A stretch of 64,000 bases of DNA from Peribolospora baueri. Taxonomy: Eukaryota; Basidiomycota; Peribolosporomycetes; Peribolosporales; Peribolosporaceae. Within the stretch, counting starts at the first letter, position 1, and the number at the start of each line of letters is the position of its first letter. The notes under the pieces were generated by a model. That model had not been told where the DNA came from, ran no database searches, and saw nothing but the letters and a program-made list of their open reading frames with translations. A program made the position numbers and the translations under genes. Shown here piece after piece: positions 21,074 to 32,520 of the stretch. The stretch lies in NCBI GenBank assembly GCA_029717555.1, contig JAMDHS010000032.1:157507-221506 (forward strand), read 5' to 3'.

Positions 21074-24000
21074 TCATCGTGGACACCGGGGTCCGCTCTG
21101 CGGCCGAGAACGTCGAGGGAACGTAGACGAGCCTCCCGGCCCTTTCGAAGCGTCGGGGAAGGTGGCGGTCGTCAGGCGCTGAGCCGTGCCGAGTGAAGGC
21201 GTGTTGTTCCCCAGCACGCTGAAAGGCGCCCGCGCAACAGAGCCGACCGTCTTCGGCGTGGTCCGGTCCAACGACTTGTCCTCCTCCGCGTCCTCGACGA
21301 TGCTGCCTATTGTCCTGTTAGCTGCGCCGCCAGCCCTCTTCTTTCCTCCCCCGATGCCCCCAACGGAGAACAAGCTGCTTCGGCGTATAGCCCTGCCGGA
21401 CGCTGCCCCGGGTCGGTGGACGGAGGGTTGATGCGCCTTGGCGGTAGCCGACGAGCCCAAGCCCGTGCTGCTATTGTTGCTGGGCGTATTCACGTCCGAG
21501 GCGTCCTCCCACTCTCCGGTCGAGCTGCCGTCCGCATCGCTGGCATTGCCAGGTCCAGAGACAGAAGCGGAGGACGGTTCGCTCGACTTCTTCGCAACGA
21601 CGATGCTTCCAGAGCTGTCGTCCGCCTCGCTGCTCGCAGTGTCACCGGGACTGGTGCCAGCGCTACTGCTGCCACTGCTGCTGACTTGAGCGCCGTTCGG
21701 CATGTGTCCCGACCTGTGTACGCCTCCTTTCCCACCATCGTCTATGGCTCCTTCCCCGGCTTCGTCTGCCCACCTGAACGCCTTCTTCTGCGCCGCCGGC
21801 TGCAAGGATGGGCGAGAGAACGACGGAGGGGAAATTCCGCTGAGTCTTCTTCCGCTGCTCGACATGCGCGGCCGACGCTTGGCGGGCGACGGCACTTTGT
21901 AAGGACTCGTTACTGACGAACTGCTGCGCACCGTGCGCCGCGTTGGCGCCGGAGAGCTCGCAACCGCCACAACCGCAGAGGGGCGGCGAGACCGCGCAGT
22001 CGCCGCGGTAGACCGAGTGGTCGCTGGGGCAGCGTGGGAGGCGGGCGGGATGGAGGCACGAGCCTTTGTATGGGGCCTATATGAAGAAGCGAGAGTGGCT
22101 TTGGCGCCTTGTGCGGCGGACGGTCGAGGAGGAGAGACGGTAGCCTTGCCGGCGATCTTGATGAACGCCTCGTCGTTCGTCTTGCTCACCGCTCTCAGCG
22201 TCTCGGCGAGCGCCCTGAGCGATGCGCTCGTCTCAGGCTGGCCCTCCCTCCCATCTTCATTCACCATGGCTGCCGCTCGCACCTCGAGCACGCCAGCCGC
22301 GTCCTTGAGAGCGACGGTTGCCCTTGCACCAATGCTGGCCGTCATCGCCACGCGGTCCATTTCAGCCTCTAGAGCAGCCATCATACGCTCGTACCGGATT
22401 TTGAGCGCAGCGTGCTCCCGGTCAAGAGTCAACTTCTTTGCCTGCTCGCGCATCGCCTCAGCAGTCTCCTCGTCGAAGTGGTTGTTCCGATGCGCCATAA
22501 GCAGAGCCCCGTCGTGTAGGTTGATGGTATTGGAGAGACTCGAGATCTGACGTTGCGACTCCGACTCAGTCGTCTGAACAAGCTCGCGCTGGAGCAGCTC
22601 CTGCAACAAAGCGCGCTCCGCTTCGACGTCTGCGGGTGCAGCCTGTCCGTTCGAGGTGCGCGACGCGATCTCCTCGTCAAGGGACTGAATGCGTTTCCGA
22701 AGAGGCCGAAGACGAGCTTCTGCGGCGGCGACCCGGGCCTGAGCGGCAACTCCTTCCTTGAGGGCGGAACGAATGACCTGGTCGGTGCGCGTACACATGT
22801 CGCGCTTGACGCCCTCGTACTCCCTTCTCATTTCCGCTTTCCTTCGTCGGTCCGCGTCGCTCTCCGCAGCCACCCGGTCGGCCAGCTTGGCTTTGAGCTC
22901 CTCCACCTCCTTGCGGAGCTCGTAAATCGCCTGAACGTACTGCGCCACGTGCCTCTCCACGTTGACGAGGTTGCGCGACACTTTCGTCTTGATGTTTTTC
23001 GCCCGGTTGGCGTACTGCAACGTGTTCCTCGTCTCGTCGTAGTGCGTCGAAATGGGACTGATGCAGACGATCATCACCGTCTTACAGTTCCCGCCGAGCG
23101 AGAATTTGAGCAGCCGGGTAAGCTTGCTGTCTCGGTAGGGTATATGACCGCCCTTACGCCCGCCGGATTCGCACAGCGCGTTGATGCAGTTGCCCAGGGC
23201 AAGGAGGCTCTTGTTGATATTGGCTCCCTCCTTCATTCTCATGCCCATGTTTGTAGTAGCACTGGCCCTCTCGCTGCCAGCCAGGTCGATGATGCTCAGC
23301 GTGGCAGACGTGGTCGTCCTCGTGACGTCCGCGGTACGGGGCTGTTGCGTGATGTTGATCTGAAGCACGGCGTGTGAGCGTGAGCTAACCGCGTTAGCTT
23401 GAGTGGGAGACATGGTTCGGCGATTGTTGCCTTCGTGGATCAAGTTGAGCACCTCCTGCGGCGACGAGGGGCGATGCTCGGTGAGGTTGTTGACCGAGAT
23501 CTTGTTCGCGCTGTCCTCGCGCAGAGCCAGACCACTGGCATTGGTGGTAGGGGTGGGAGAGAGCAGGTCGCGAATGGTTTCGTTATAAATCTCCAGGTAA
23601 GAGAGGCTGATCTCAGTAATCTGCTCGTCCTTCACATCTTCTATCCTGTTGAAGAGCTCCTCCATCGTCAAAAATACAAGTCCTGGGTCTTCGGGTGTGC
23701 CGCTGATGGTGTGCGTCTTGCCGCAACCGGTGGCCTGTAATCAGAGAAAAGGCGAGAAGAGCCGAGGTAAGCGATCAGATGCGCCGAATTTAACATACGG
23801 GCGCATGCAGCTTGACTTTCATCACTCACGCCGTAAGCAAAGACCGTTGCATTGTATCCGTTCATTAACCCGTCCAAAAGAGGTTTACTCGTCCCCTCAA
23901 AGACATCCCTCTGCCCGTGCTGAGCACCAAAGACTCGATCAAAAGCGTACCGCATGTCCTTGGCTCGCCGGTTGCCATGAGCGAAAGAGTTTTGAAAGCG

Positions 24001-24333
24001 CTGCACCGGGTTGGCCTCAGGCGGGTCGAAGATGAGCACCTTGTCGTCGACGATCTCGATGATGGATCTGAGGTATTTGGCTCGCTTGAGAGGCGTCGAG
24101 GAGGAGCTGGAGCCTCCGGTGAGGGCGCCGTCGCCGAGAAAAGGCGCATATTCGTCTGTGGGAGCAAGCTGGCCGACTTCCTTGGATGACAGCGGCCGCG
24201 CGCGGACTGTGGATGGTTGGAGCACAAGCAGAAGCGCTCAGAACCACGCCGGACGGTAGACGGTACAATGCATAACGGCAGCAGCGGACGGCAACGTACC
24301 GGCCACTTGGATAGAGGCGTCAGCACCGAGCAT
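21074..24333 (-). CDS. Kinesin-8 family motor (Kip3/Klp5-Klp6 type)
   Basis: Exons (minus): 24300-24333, 23830-24206, 21074-23734; 1,023 aa. Joining exons 1 and 2 gives SIQVAVRARPLSSKE, the start of a kinesin motor; joining 2 and 3 restores the P-loop GATGCGKTHT. Switch I (NAVSSRSHA) and switch II (DLAGSERAS) are intact, so the motor (about 7-385) should be active. After it come ERHVAQYVQAIYELRKEVEELK, diagnostic of kinesin-8, then coiled coil to about 680. The tail is basic, Ser-rich and disordered, with KAFRWADEAGEG and polyserine; it probably binds microtubules. Kinesin-8 motors walk to plus ends and promote catastrophe, setting microtubule and spindle length. The start codon at 24333 lies 418 bp from the divergent TFIIIC gene. 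Confidence 0.95.
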
Positions 24334-24751
24334 TACTGTTGGGTACGGCCTTGGTGCACCGTTGAGGAGGGTTTACGGCTGTGAGGTGGTATCGGCATCG
24401 ACACCAGCTGGTCGCTGGCGGAAGGGTGTGTGTGAGTCGAGTGAAGGGGGGAGTAAAGATGGAAGTGAAACAGCGAGTGGCGTCGAAGTACATTAAGTGT
24501 GTGTCCGTGACGATTCCCTCCCTCCCGCTCTCTCCCGTCATCTCCCTGCGCCGACCATTCATAAGATCGGTGGATGTTACTTTTGGTGCCGCACGGCGCG
24601 CCCTTCGCGTCTGGTGCGTGTCAGTCACGTGCCACTAGGGATATCACGTGCCGATCACTACTCCGCCACATGCCGTTGAGTCGAGGGAGAGCGAGCGAGC
24701 GATTGAACTCTCGTACTCGACGCACGGACCGCACAAGATCCGCGGCTCACT
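24334..24751. promoter_or_regulatory. Divergent promoter kinesin-8 / TFIIIC subunit with paired CACGTG sites
   Basis: Two nearly identical sites, GTCACGTGCC (core 24626-24631) and ATCACGTGCC (core 24645-24650), sit 19 bp apart on the same strand, about 100 bp upstream of the TFIIIC ATG. Both fit RTCACGTG. Confidence 0.6.
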
Positions 24752-27496
24752 ATGAGTGGCACATCGCGAGCAGAAGAAGCCGAAAATGCGCCTCCTTTGG
24801 CGCCCATTGACACATTGCCGACAACGAACATCATGGCGATTGAATATCCTGGCCACGTCTCCACCCAGTCCATCCCTGCCGCCCTGCACACGCTCGGTGG
24901 GAATCAAGCGATGGCCCGGGCGTTCAAGCGCAACGGCGGGTTGCTCGAGTTGAGGTTCAGCCCGGAGAACTCTTATTTACATTCCATTCCAGGAGAAGTG
25001 CTTGACACAGGCAATTTGGTCCTGAAAATCGTCAAGCGGCGGAGGAAGCGGAAGGCTGCCGCCGGTCGAAGCTCAGAGGCGATGGATGTGGATGGCACGG
25101 CGGATGGCATGTCAACGTCGGTCGCACAGTCCTCCAGGGACGGTGAACAGGAAGTTGCGACACAAAGATCGGGCCAATATTCAGCCGAGCTGGTTGGTTT
25201 GGTCAAGAAGACGGCCAGGTTCAGAGGTGAGCATGCATTTGGCATGGTAGTGAGCTTCGCGGTGATCCTTGTTCCTCACTTCACACGTGTTTTTAGCCAT
25301 CGCCGACTACTCATATCAGCCGGACATGGACCAGCCCATTCCGAAGCTTCTCGAGTCTATGATAAAGATGGATGGTTAGTATTTTCTCGGACTTGGAGGT
25401 CATGGTCTTTCGCCACCATCGCTCATCTCGATCCTGCGTCTTACTGCCTTCAAGCCGCTGCCCTTCAGGCCTTTCGTTTCGGGCCACGGACCGAGGAGTA
25501 TACCGTTTTCGAAAAACTTTCAGACGTGGAGACGAGCGCGGCTTCCGAGAAGGGAAAGGGCAAAGCGAGGCGAGGGGGTGTCGAAGAGAACGGCATGTTG
25601 CGCAAAAGCAACCTCCACCTCATTCCGCCGCCGGTGTTCAGTCGCATAAGCGTGCCCGGATCTTACAAGTGAGCTCGCTTTTCGTACACAAGCTTAGTAC
25701 GCATGAAATATTGCTGATTTCTATCAATATTGACAGCTACAAGCAGAATTCCGCTTCCCAAATCGTATCGGCCACACGTCCAGACAGTACTGAAATCCAG
25801 CGGTATAGCTATACAATGAAGTGGAAAGCACTGGGCTCTGAACCGATGCGACACGCTGATCCAGGACCTGTGAGTGAGATGTCAGTCTCCTACCCCAAAT
25901 TCTTCTCCGAGCACTCTCCTCACCGCGGCTCTCCGCTGTGTGATAGGTACCCAGCGGTCCGACGAAAGAGGTGGAGGCCGAAAAGAAGAACCTGGACCCG
26001 AGATTGCTCAAGAAGCTCGAGGAGGTGCGCGAAGAGGGCACTGTTTTTTTTGCGTTGGTTGGTCGTCCTGACCCGATCCATTTTTGGCTGCCCTCGTCCA
26101 GCTCTTCCAAGAACGACCCATTTGGACGCGTTTGGCGTTGATGAACCAATTTCCGGCAGAGGACCAGAAATCGCTTCATCTGTAGGTTCACAGAGAACAC
26201 TAACGTTTATAAGATGGCTTTTTCGTAGCTGGCGCTCTGGCCTCGCGATGATCGCTGACCCGTCGCTTGTCGTTGTATTCCCGTTCTAAGCACCAAGGCA
26301 TACGTCGTATCTGTTTCGTACTGCTTTGTCGACGGGCCCTTCCGCGGCACTCTAGTCCGCTTCGGCTATGATCCGCGACAAGATCCTGATTCCAGATTGT
26401 GCGTTCTCCTCGTCTCTTCTAACCTATCGTAGCCAGGTACACTGATGCGGAGCTTGGCTCGTCTCTGCAGTTATCAGCGCGTTGTTCTTCGAAATCTCGG
26501 CAACACTACCGTTAGGGGTCAGTCCGCTGCCAAGAGCCGGCTTGAAGGCAGACAGAGCACGGGCAATGGGGTTGAAGGCGCTGCTGAGTGCGTTCACCTT
26601 CTGTTCGCGGGGCTCTAGAGATAATCGTTAACGGCTCTTTTGCCGTCCCTTCTCAACTGATCTTCTCCGACTCTCGTCCACCCGACCACTGACCTGTTTC
26701 GCGCAGAATGTCCCACATCTTCGACGGGGTGCACCTCCACCGCAACGTGGGCAACTTCCAGTTGTGCGACATCACAGATCCTCTCATCCGCCACTACGTC
26801 TACTGCACCGACCGAGGCGTGCGGGAGCGCTGCGAAGACCCCTATGGCTGGTACCCTTATTCCACGTTCGAGTGCATTCGCGAGCTCGTGAAGACCAAGT
26901 TCTTCGCCTTGCTCGAGGGGAAGCCGATACCGGAAGGAGAATCTAGCAGAATCCTGGCAGCGTACAACCAACAACACGACGGTGAGGGAGAGGGGGGTTG
27001 GGACGAGGATGCGGCCGTTGTGCAGATGGAGGACGCGGTGGAAGAGGGAGGCCGAGGTGGAGGGGACTCAGCGTCGGCTCCGTCTGCGCAGGGCACGCAG
27101 TCGACGTCGACGTCGACGCCACCACAGCCGAAGAAGGGGAGGGGGAGAGGTAAACAATCCGGAGTGAATACCGCCGCTGAGATGGTGAGTCTTTTCTGGT
27201 TCTATCATTGCTCTTGTATTCGTTCAGTGTGCTAAAGATCCGTCGGTCCCTTTCCACGTGACGCGCGTGACTTGCTCCCACTTTACCTATCTGGAACTGG
27301 CCGCCCCTACCTTGTTTCGTGTTCGACTCGACCCTGTCCCGTCATGTCTTGACAGGCGGCACGCCTCAACTATGCACTGGAGCATGAGAGAGTGATTGCA
27401 GCTGCGACAACCCCGGCTGCGGAGATGAGTCCTTCGGAGGCGGGAGGAGCGGCGGATGACGAGGGCGAGGGCGGAGGGGAGGCGCCAGTGGCTTAG
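24752..27496 (+). CDS. TFIIIC subunit 5 (S. pombe Sfc1 / yeast Tfc1 tau95 / human GTF3C5 homologue)
   Basis: Ten exons: 24752-25226, 25297-25374, 25455-25668, 25737-25869, 25947-26024, 26102-26181, 26291-26398, 26471-26587, 26707-27184, 27356-27496; 633 aa. Family features in order: EYPGHVSTQS and LHTLGG (N-terminal dimerisation part), LELRFSPENSY, a basic KRRRKRK, NLHLIPPPVFSR, ERPIWTRLALMNQ, VDGPFRGTLVRFGYDPRQDPDSR, and IFDGVHLHRNVGNFQLCDI. The C-terminus is acidic and Gly-rich. TFIIIC binds the A box of tRNA and 5S promoters and recruits TFIIIB for RNA polymerase III. The acceptors of exons 3 (TTCAAG) and 7 (TCTAAG) are AAG; exon 7 has a good branch site (CGCTGAC) and pyrimidine tract. Three donors are GTGCGC/GTGCGT. 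The exon 3 start is the least certain junction. Confidence 0.88.
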
Positions 27497-28373
27497 GGAG
27501 TCGAGGGCGGGAGAAAGCATCGCCATCGTTGTCGCTCTCTCACACCGGGTTCGCCGCCAATGCGGAAATGGGCAAATTGGTGTTCAGGATCCTTCCCTCA
27601 GTGTCGCGCGTCGTCTGCGGCCGCCACCATGCCGCAGACGTGCGCGGCCCAGTTTGTCGGCCGCGTCTGCTTGTCTTCCCGCGAACCTTCCGAAAACCAT
27701 CTGCGAGTTGAAGGCAGGCGATGTGTTTGTTTAAAGTGGCGTGTCATCGTAGTCAATCTAAACGAAGTCGTGCCTCGAGACGTGTCTGCCAAAGCCCGAC
27801 GTGGATGCAACGAAGCCGAACCGGTTTCGGTCTGCGGACCATCGTCCTTGTTAGAGCTGTGAAGAGAGAGGCCCGTACCGGCAGGGATGGCTGGGTGAAG
27901 TGGATTGAAGAGTGCTGAGATGAACTGGTGAAGTGTCCCAGGACAAAAGAGGCATGTTCACATGTAGGCCGAGTAGAGAGCACAGCCGAGCCCGGCTGAT
28001 CGCTCGGGCGGGACGCGACTCGACGGACGTCTTTCCGATTGCCAGCGCGAACCTGAGCACGCCGTCGATCTCGATCTTCCTCCCCACAACTACCATCCCT
28101 TGTTGCAAACTCGTTGAGCAGGGCCGTCAAGGTCGGGACGCTGGCAGCCCCGGCCCCTCTGTTGGCTCGAGGTGAGCAACCAGTCGGATCTTTTTTTCGC
28201 TCCTCTTTGCCTATATCATCACCCGCCGACCGATACGCGCCTGATCGCTCGAGTCTCTTCGGTCACGTTGCTCCCAGGCTGACCGCCCGGACCCACCGCG
28301 CTCCGCCTCCTTTTGCCGTCGCCCTTTCCATGAACCCCCCCGCCGTCTACCTCTCTGCCCCTCTCAGCTTGTG
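27497..28373. other. Intergenic region upstream of the PHD-finger gene
   Basis: No gene supported. It holds the TFIIIC 3' end and the leader of the PHD gene. A 14-codon upstream open frame (28330-28374) ends at the main start codon and is listed separately. Confidence 0.5.
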
Positions 28374-28374
28374 A
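28330..28374 (+). promoter_or_regulatory. Upstream ORF of 14 codons whose stop overlaps the PHD-gene start (TGATG)
   Basis: ATG at 28330 opens MNPPAVYLSAPLSL and ends with TGA at 28372-28374, sharing its A with the main ATG. It would be present in the mRNA unless CTCTCAG at 28362-28368 is used as a splice acceptor in the leader. Confidence 0.5.
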
Positions 28375-31300
28375 TGAGACCCCCCTGCTGCTACAGATGC
28401 AACAGCTACCGCCATAACCACCAGTCCTACCTCCTCGCCTGCGCCCGCTGCCTTCGGACCGTCCACCACAGCTGCGACGACCCACCGACGATCGACGCCG
28501 AGCTACGGTATATGATCCGCTGCGACGATCTGGGCAAAGGCGGCGGCACGGACGACTGGACGTGCGGCAGTTGTCGCGGTCGCCTCTCTCAGGCCCTTGG
28601 ACGCAGGTGGAGCGACACCACAGCCGTGGCGCGGGCGCAGGGCGTCAACGGCCAGGGCACCACCGAGTGGTCTTGCAGGGAGAGAGATGGAGGAGAGGAG
28701 TACATGTCCAGGACAAGCTTTCCGGAGGAGTTGTGGCGGCAAGCGGGTCCGTCGCGACCCGCTTCGACCGCCCCGACCAAGGTATTCGTGCCGCGCGTGA
28801 GCAACTTGGAGTCGCATTCGTACACGTCGTCCCTATTCGACCGTCTCCCAATACCTTCCACAGTCCCGTCCGGTCACCATCAACCAGACCCCGCTCCATC
28901 CAAACCTCTGGCCCCGCAGCCATGCGCACCTCCACCGACATTCGTCTCCTCGCCTACTTACCGCCCGTCTAGACCGTTCACTTCGCCCGCCCAACCGACT
29001 GTCGCTAACGACGTACATCGCTATCCATCTGTAGCATCGCCTCGAGAACCTGGCCAGGCCGGCATGAACGGGCCTTTCCTTCTTCACCCCAGTCCAACCC
29101 AGCACCCTGTGATGTCGCTCTCCCCAGACCATCGTATGGTGGCGCAATCGCACCCACCGCCCACAACTACGAGACCGCTAGGCAGCGTTCCGCAGCTTTT
29201 CCCTGCTCATGGCCTCATGCGCGTGCCAACGTACGCCGACGATGAACGTCTTGAACAGGCCGTCGACAAGCCCTTTTCTCCTCGCCTCTTAGGACATCCG
29301 GCTGTTAGTCTGCCACGGATGGTGGGTGCTCCCACTTACGCTCCTCCTCATTCTCCTGTTTCTCAGGCCCCGGCAAACCGAGAGAATCTTCAGACGCCTC
29401 CGAGGACGCCCGAGACATTTTATCCGGACGGCTGGCCTCCTCCATGGAGGCCCTCAGTAGAGCCGTTCAGCCCGGCTGCAAACCAGGAACATCTTCTTAT
29501 GTCTCAGTCTCCCTCGCAAGCCTCGCCAGGAGCTACGACGTCTCCTGCGGAATCGCGAATGTCATCTTCGAGCCTGTCCAGTCCGGATCGACTTCCAATC
29601 TCACCTGCGCCTCCCCCTGCGCCGCCTTTGGTGGCGCGGAGTGCACCCGCGGGGGGCGTCCTGCGCTCGCCGCCCAATGATGTTGCTCCGCCTCTTTCTC
29701 CTGTTCGTTCGGCCCCTCCCAAAGCGGCCACGATAAGGCTGAGCGCACGCTCCCAGCAGTATCTGCAGCATGCTTCTTCAAGCTCCAGATTCTCTTCGCC
29801 CTCTCTTTCGTCTTCTCGTTCCCTGTCACCTTCAAAGGGCGCTACGGATCCGAACGGCATTCATCATCAATCGCTGGAGGACGCGACCAGACATGTCAAC
29901 GAAGCCGTCCGCGGAGATAGAGGCAGAGGCGGGGGCCTCAAGCTCATTTTGAAGCCACCGTCTCCACATGCTCCTGCCCCTCCAGCGACAGATGGCGATG
30001 TAGCCGGAACCGGTACGGACGGCGTGCAAACGCAAGACTCGCCAACAACACCCTCTCATACTTTCTCCCAAGCCGCCACCACTCCGTCGCCTTCTTGCCA
30101 TCCGGAAACGCCCGTCATCAGTTTGGTGGATGTGGCTCCGGGGACGGCGAGCGCCATGGCGACAAACGCCAACAGCAAGGTGGGCGTGATCACAGGCACA
30201 AGGAAGCTGCTCCCAGGCCGTAAGCGATCGGCCAGCTCGTATTCCACGTTCGCAATCCCGTCCGCGGATCCCACGACGTCCGGAGTGCCAGTTCCGGAAC
30301 GGCAGCAGCTATCGCTAACGCGCGTGAAGAAGCGGCGAGAGGAGGAGGAAATTTCAGGTGCCAATCTCGCGCTGAGGAGGGTTGTCGCTTCGCGGCAACA
30401 GCAGCTGCACCAACATCAGTGGGAACAGTCGCAGCACCAGCTCCAGCAGCATGGTCAGAGCCAACAGCAGAACCCTCGTCGATCGGAGAAGCAGAAACAG
30501 AGAGCGGAGAGCGATATGGAGGTAGACACGAATTCGGGGGAAGGGGATGGGGAAGGGGAATTTGGTTCCTCTCGAGGAGTAGATGGAGGGACAGCGTACT
30601 ATCCAAAGGTACCGCAGGTTGGAGGCGCATCCTCGAACAGGTCGGGCAGGCTGGGTACGCCTTTCCAACACCATTTTACCGGCCAGGACGAAGCGCCGGC
30701 ACCAGCTCCGTCATCATCATCACATTTCCATCCTCCCTTATCCCCCGTCGTCACTACCCTCGGCACCTCCCTCGACTCGTCCACCGACTCCGCGGACTCT
30801 TCGGAGGAGCAGGACGAGTACTCCATCCGTTACGTCTTGCGTGGGTTTACTGATAAGGAGCTTGAGAAGGAGTTAGCAAGGAGAAGGGGTCGGAAGAGGA
30901 AGTTGGCGATTCCATCGGCCCATGCGGACGGACCCTCAGTGGCCTCTTCCTCCCGATCCGTCTCACCTTCAACGGATCGTAATGAAGAGGGGGCGGTCGA
31001 GCGCGAGTTGGTGGGAGATGAGGATTTGGAGAAGGGCCCGTGGCTGGACGGGAAACTGCTTGCCCGCGCCGTGGCCGTCCTCCGATCCGCCGATGAAGCT
31101 GGCTTAGGTCCACAACGACAGTCTGCAAAGCAAGGAGGAGGTGAGGAAGGGCCGGGCGCAGGAAGGTCGTGGTGGGACCTGCGTCCTCCTTCTCCATCTT
31201 TTCAGCCGCCTCCGTTGGATCCCTCCGCTCCGCTCTTAGACATGCGCTGGTACCGACCTGGCCCGTCCGCCGGCCCACTGGACGCGCTTAGAGCCGGATG

Positions 31301-31748
31301 GCCATCGTGGGTGTTCGCCGCGCTTGGAACGATCCGACTGGGCGACGTCGTGGGCCTTCGTGGGGAGGGGTGGAAAGGCGGCGTGGACTTTTTACAGGAG
31401 GCTGGAGTAGGTGTCCGGAAGGGCCTGGAGATGATTGTGTGCGGCGGTGGCGGCGGTGGCGGCGGTGGCGGCGGACGAGGGAGGACTTCGCTGGTATGGC
31501 AGGGACAGGCTCGTGAAGCGGAGAAGAATGGGAGGAGAGGATGGGCGGGGATGAAGGAGAGCGTGGCCAGCAGGATCAAGAAGACGAGTCCTTCCGTCAC
31601 CCACGCTCACGCTTTTGGAGGCGCGGGGGGCCTGCCAAGTAAAGGCCGCCCTGCCAAAGGTGCTGCCAATGGCCGCGGGTCGCCGCCGACGTTGTCGACT
31701 ACCACGTATGTGCTCAAGGTGTCTAGGAAGGGAGCACGAGCCCACTAG
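28374..31748 (+). CDS. PHD-finger protein, large disordered
   Basis: A single exon of 1,124 aa from the ATG at 28374. The first 70 residues form a C4HC3 PHD finger: CYRC, then CARC, HHSC preceded by aromatic/valine, then DDWTCGSC with the conserved Trp two residues before the seventh ligand. PHD fingers read histone H3 tails, so a chromatin role is likely (inferred). The middle (100-850) is Pro/Ser-rich and disordered, with a Gln/His tract around 680-710. A moderately conserved-looking C-terminal block (WWDLRPPSPSFQPP ... PLLDMRWYRPGPSAG) precedes a Gly run and a basic end. No catalytic domain is seen. Codon use is like that of its neighbours. Confidence 0.82.
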   Translation: MRPPCCYRCNSYRHNHQSYLLACARCLRTVHHSCDDPPTIDAELRYMIRCDDLGKGGGTDDWTCGSCRGRLSQALGRRWSDTTAVARAQGVNGQGTTEWSCRERDGGEEYMSRTSFPEELWRQAGPSRPASTAPTKVFVPRVSNLESHSYTSSLFDRLPIPSTVPSGHHQPDPAPSKPLAPQPCAPPPTFVSSPTYRPSRPFTSPAQPTVANDVHRYPSVASPREPGQAGMNGPFLLHPSPTQHPVMSLSPDHRMVAQSHPPPTTTRPLGSVPQLFPAHGLMRVPTYADDERLEQAVDKPFSPRLLGHPAVSLPRMVGAPTYAPPHSPVSQAPANRENLQTPPRTPETFYPDGWPPPWRPSVEPFSPAANQEHLLMSQSPSQASPGATTSPAESRMSSSSLSSPDRLPISPAPPPAPPLVARSAPAGGVLRSPPNDVAPPLSPVRSAPPKAATIRLSARSQQYLQHASSSSRFSSPSLSSSRSLSPSKGATDPNGIHHQSLEDATRHVNEAVRGDRGRGGGLKLILKPPSPHAPAPPATDGDVAGTGTDGVQTQDSPTTPSHTFSQAATTPSPSCHPETPVISLVDVAPGTASAMATNANSKVGVITGTRKLLPGRKRSASSYSTFAIPSADPTTSGVPVPERQQLSLTRVKKRREEEEISGANLALRRVVASRQQQLHQHQWEQSQHQLQQHGQSQQQNPRRSEKQKQRAESDMEVDTNSGEGDGEGEFGSSRGVDGGTAYYPKVPQVGGASSNRSGRLGTPFQHHFTGQDEAPAPAPSSSSHFHPPLSPVVTTLGTSLDSSTDSADSSEEQDEYSIRYVLRGFTDKELEKELARRRGRKRKLAIPSAHADGPSVASSSRSVSPSTDRNEEGAVERELVGDEDLEKGPWLDGKLLARAVAVLRSADEAGLGPQRQSAKQGGGEEGPGAGRSWWDLRPPSPSFQPPPLDPSAPLLDMRWYRPGPSAGPLDALRAGWPSWVFAALGTIRLGDVVGLRGEGWKGGVDFLQEAGVGVRKGLEMIVCGGGGGGGGGGGRGRTSLVWQGQAREAEKNGRRGWAGMKESVASRIKKTSPSVTHAHAFGGAGGLPSKGRPAKGAANGRGSPPTLSTTTYVLKVSRKGARAH

Positions 31749-32520
31749 CATTCTTTGCGCTTCGTCGCAAAGGCTCTGCATCCCGGGCCGGTACGGACAG
31801 GTCGCATCTCGATAGGCCTTTCCACCGAAACGTGATGTTTTTGCCTTGTCACTTTACGCCATTCATACGTTTCTGGTTTTTTTTTTTGGCGCCATCCTGT
31901 ACCTGTCTCCACATATTCCCGGCTCCGCCTCTGAGCTCGACTTATGACGTCGCGCCACGTCGTGTCGCGTCTTTCCTTCTTACGATTATCTCAGACCGTC
32001 ATCGATCGAACTGCCATCGTTCGCTCACTTGTGTACGTGGACGAGAATCCACGAGGGCTTTGCGCTCCTCCAAAGAGTCTGTCTATGATCTATTTTCGCC
32101 TCTTCTACTCCGCACTCCATCCATCCCACCCATTTCCGGCAGTGCCTGCATGCCATGCTGATAGGATGAACTCCGTCCTGCCTTTCCTCCCAGCCCGCCC
32201 GCACTCTCCTACCACGGGAAACGCGCTTGTTTGTCCGCCTCCAGATCTTGCTCCAACCTGGACAGCCGCTTTTCCTCTTCTCCGCTTCGAGGCCAGCAGT
32301 GTCTTGGCTGATCGCTGGAAGTTGGAATGCCAGTGCGCGCGCTCGCGGTCCTCGCCAGTCCTCGACAGCCGCCATGTTGTTGGACGTCGTTCCGCCAGCT
32401 GAGGAAGTCAACCGCCCAACGACAAAACGTCTGAGAGGACAGAAGTGCTCCAGCCCTCGGCGGGAAGTGCTGGGAGTTCGAGGTGCTCATCCATCGTCCC
32501 GTTCATGCTAGTCATCGTCC
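31749..32520. other. Convergent intergenic region, PHD gene / EIF1AD gene
   Basis: Holds the two 3' ends; a T10 run lies near 31878-31888. Open frames on both strands lack domains. Nothing coding seen. Confidence 0.5.
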
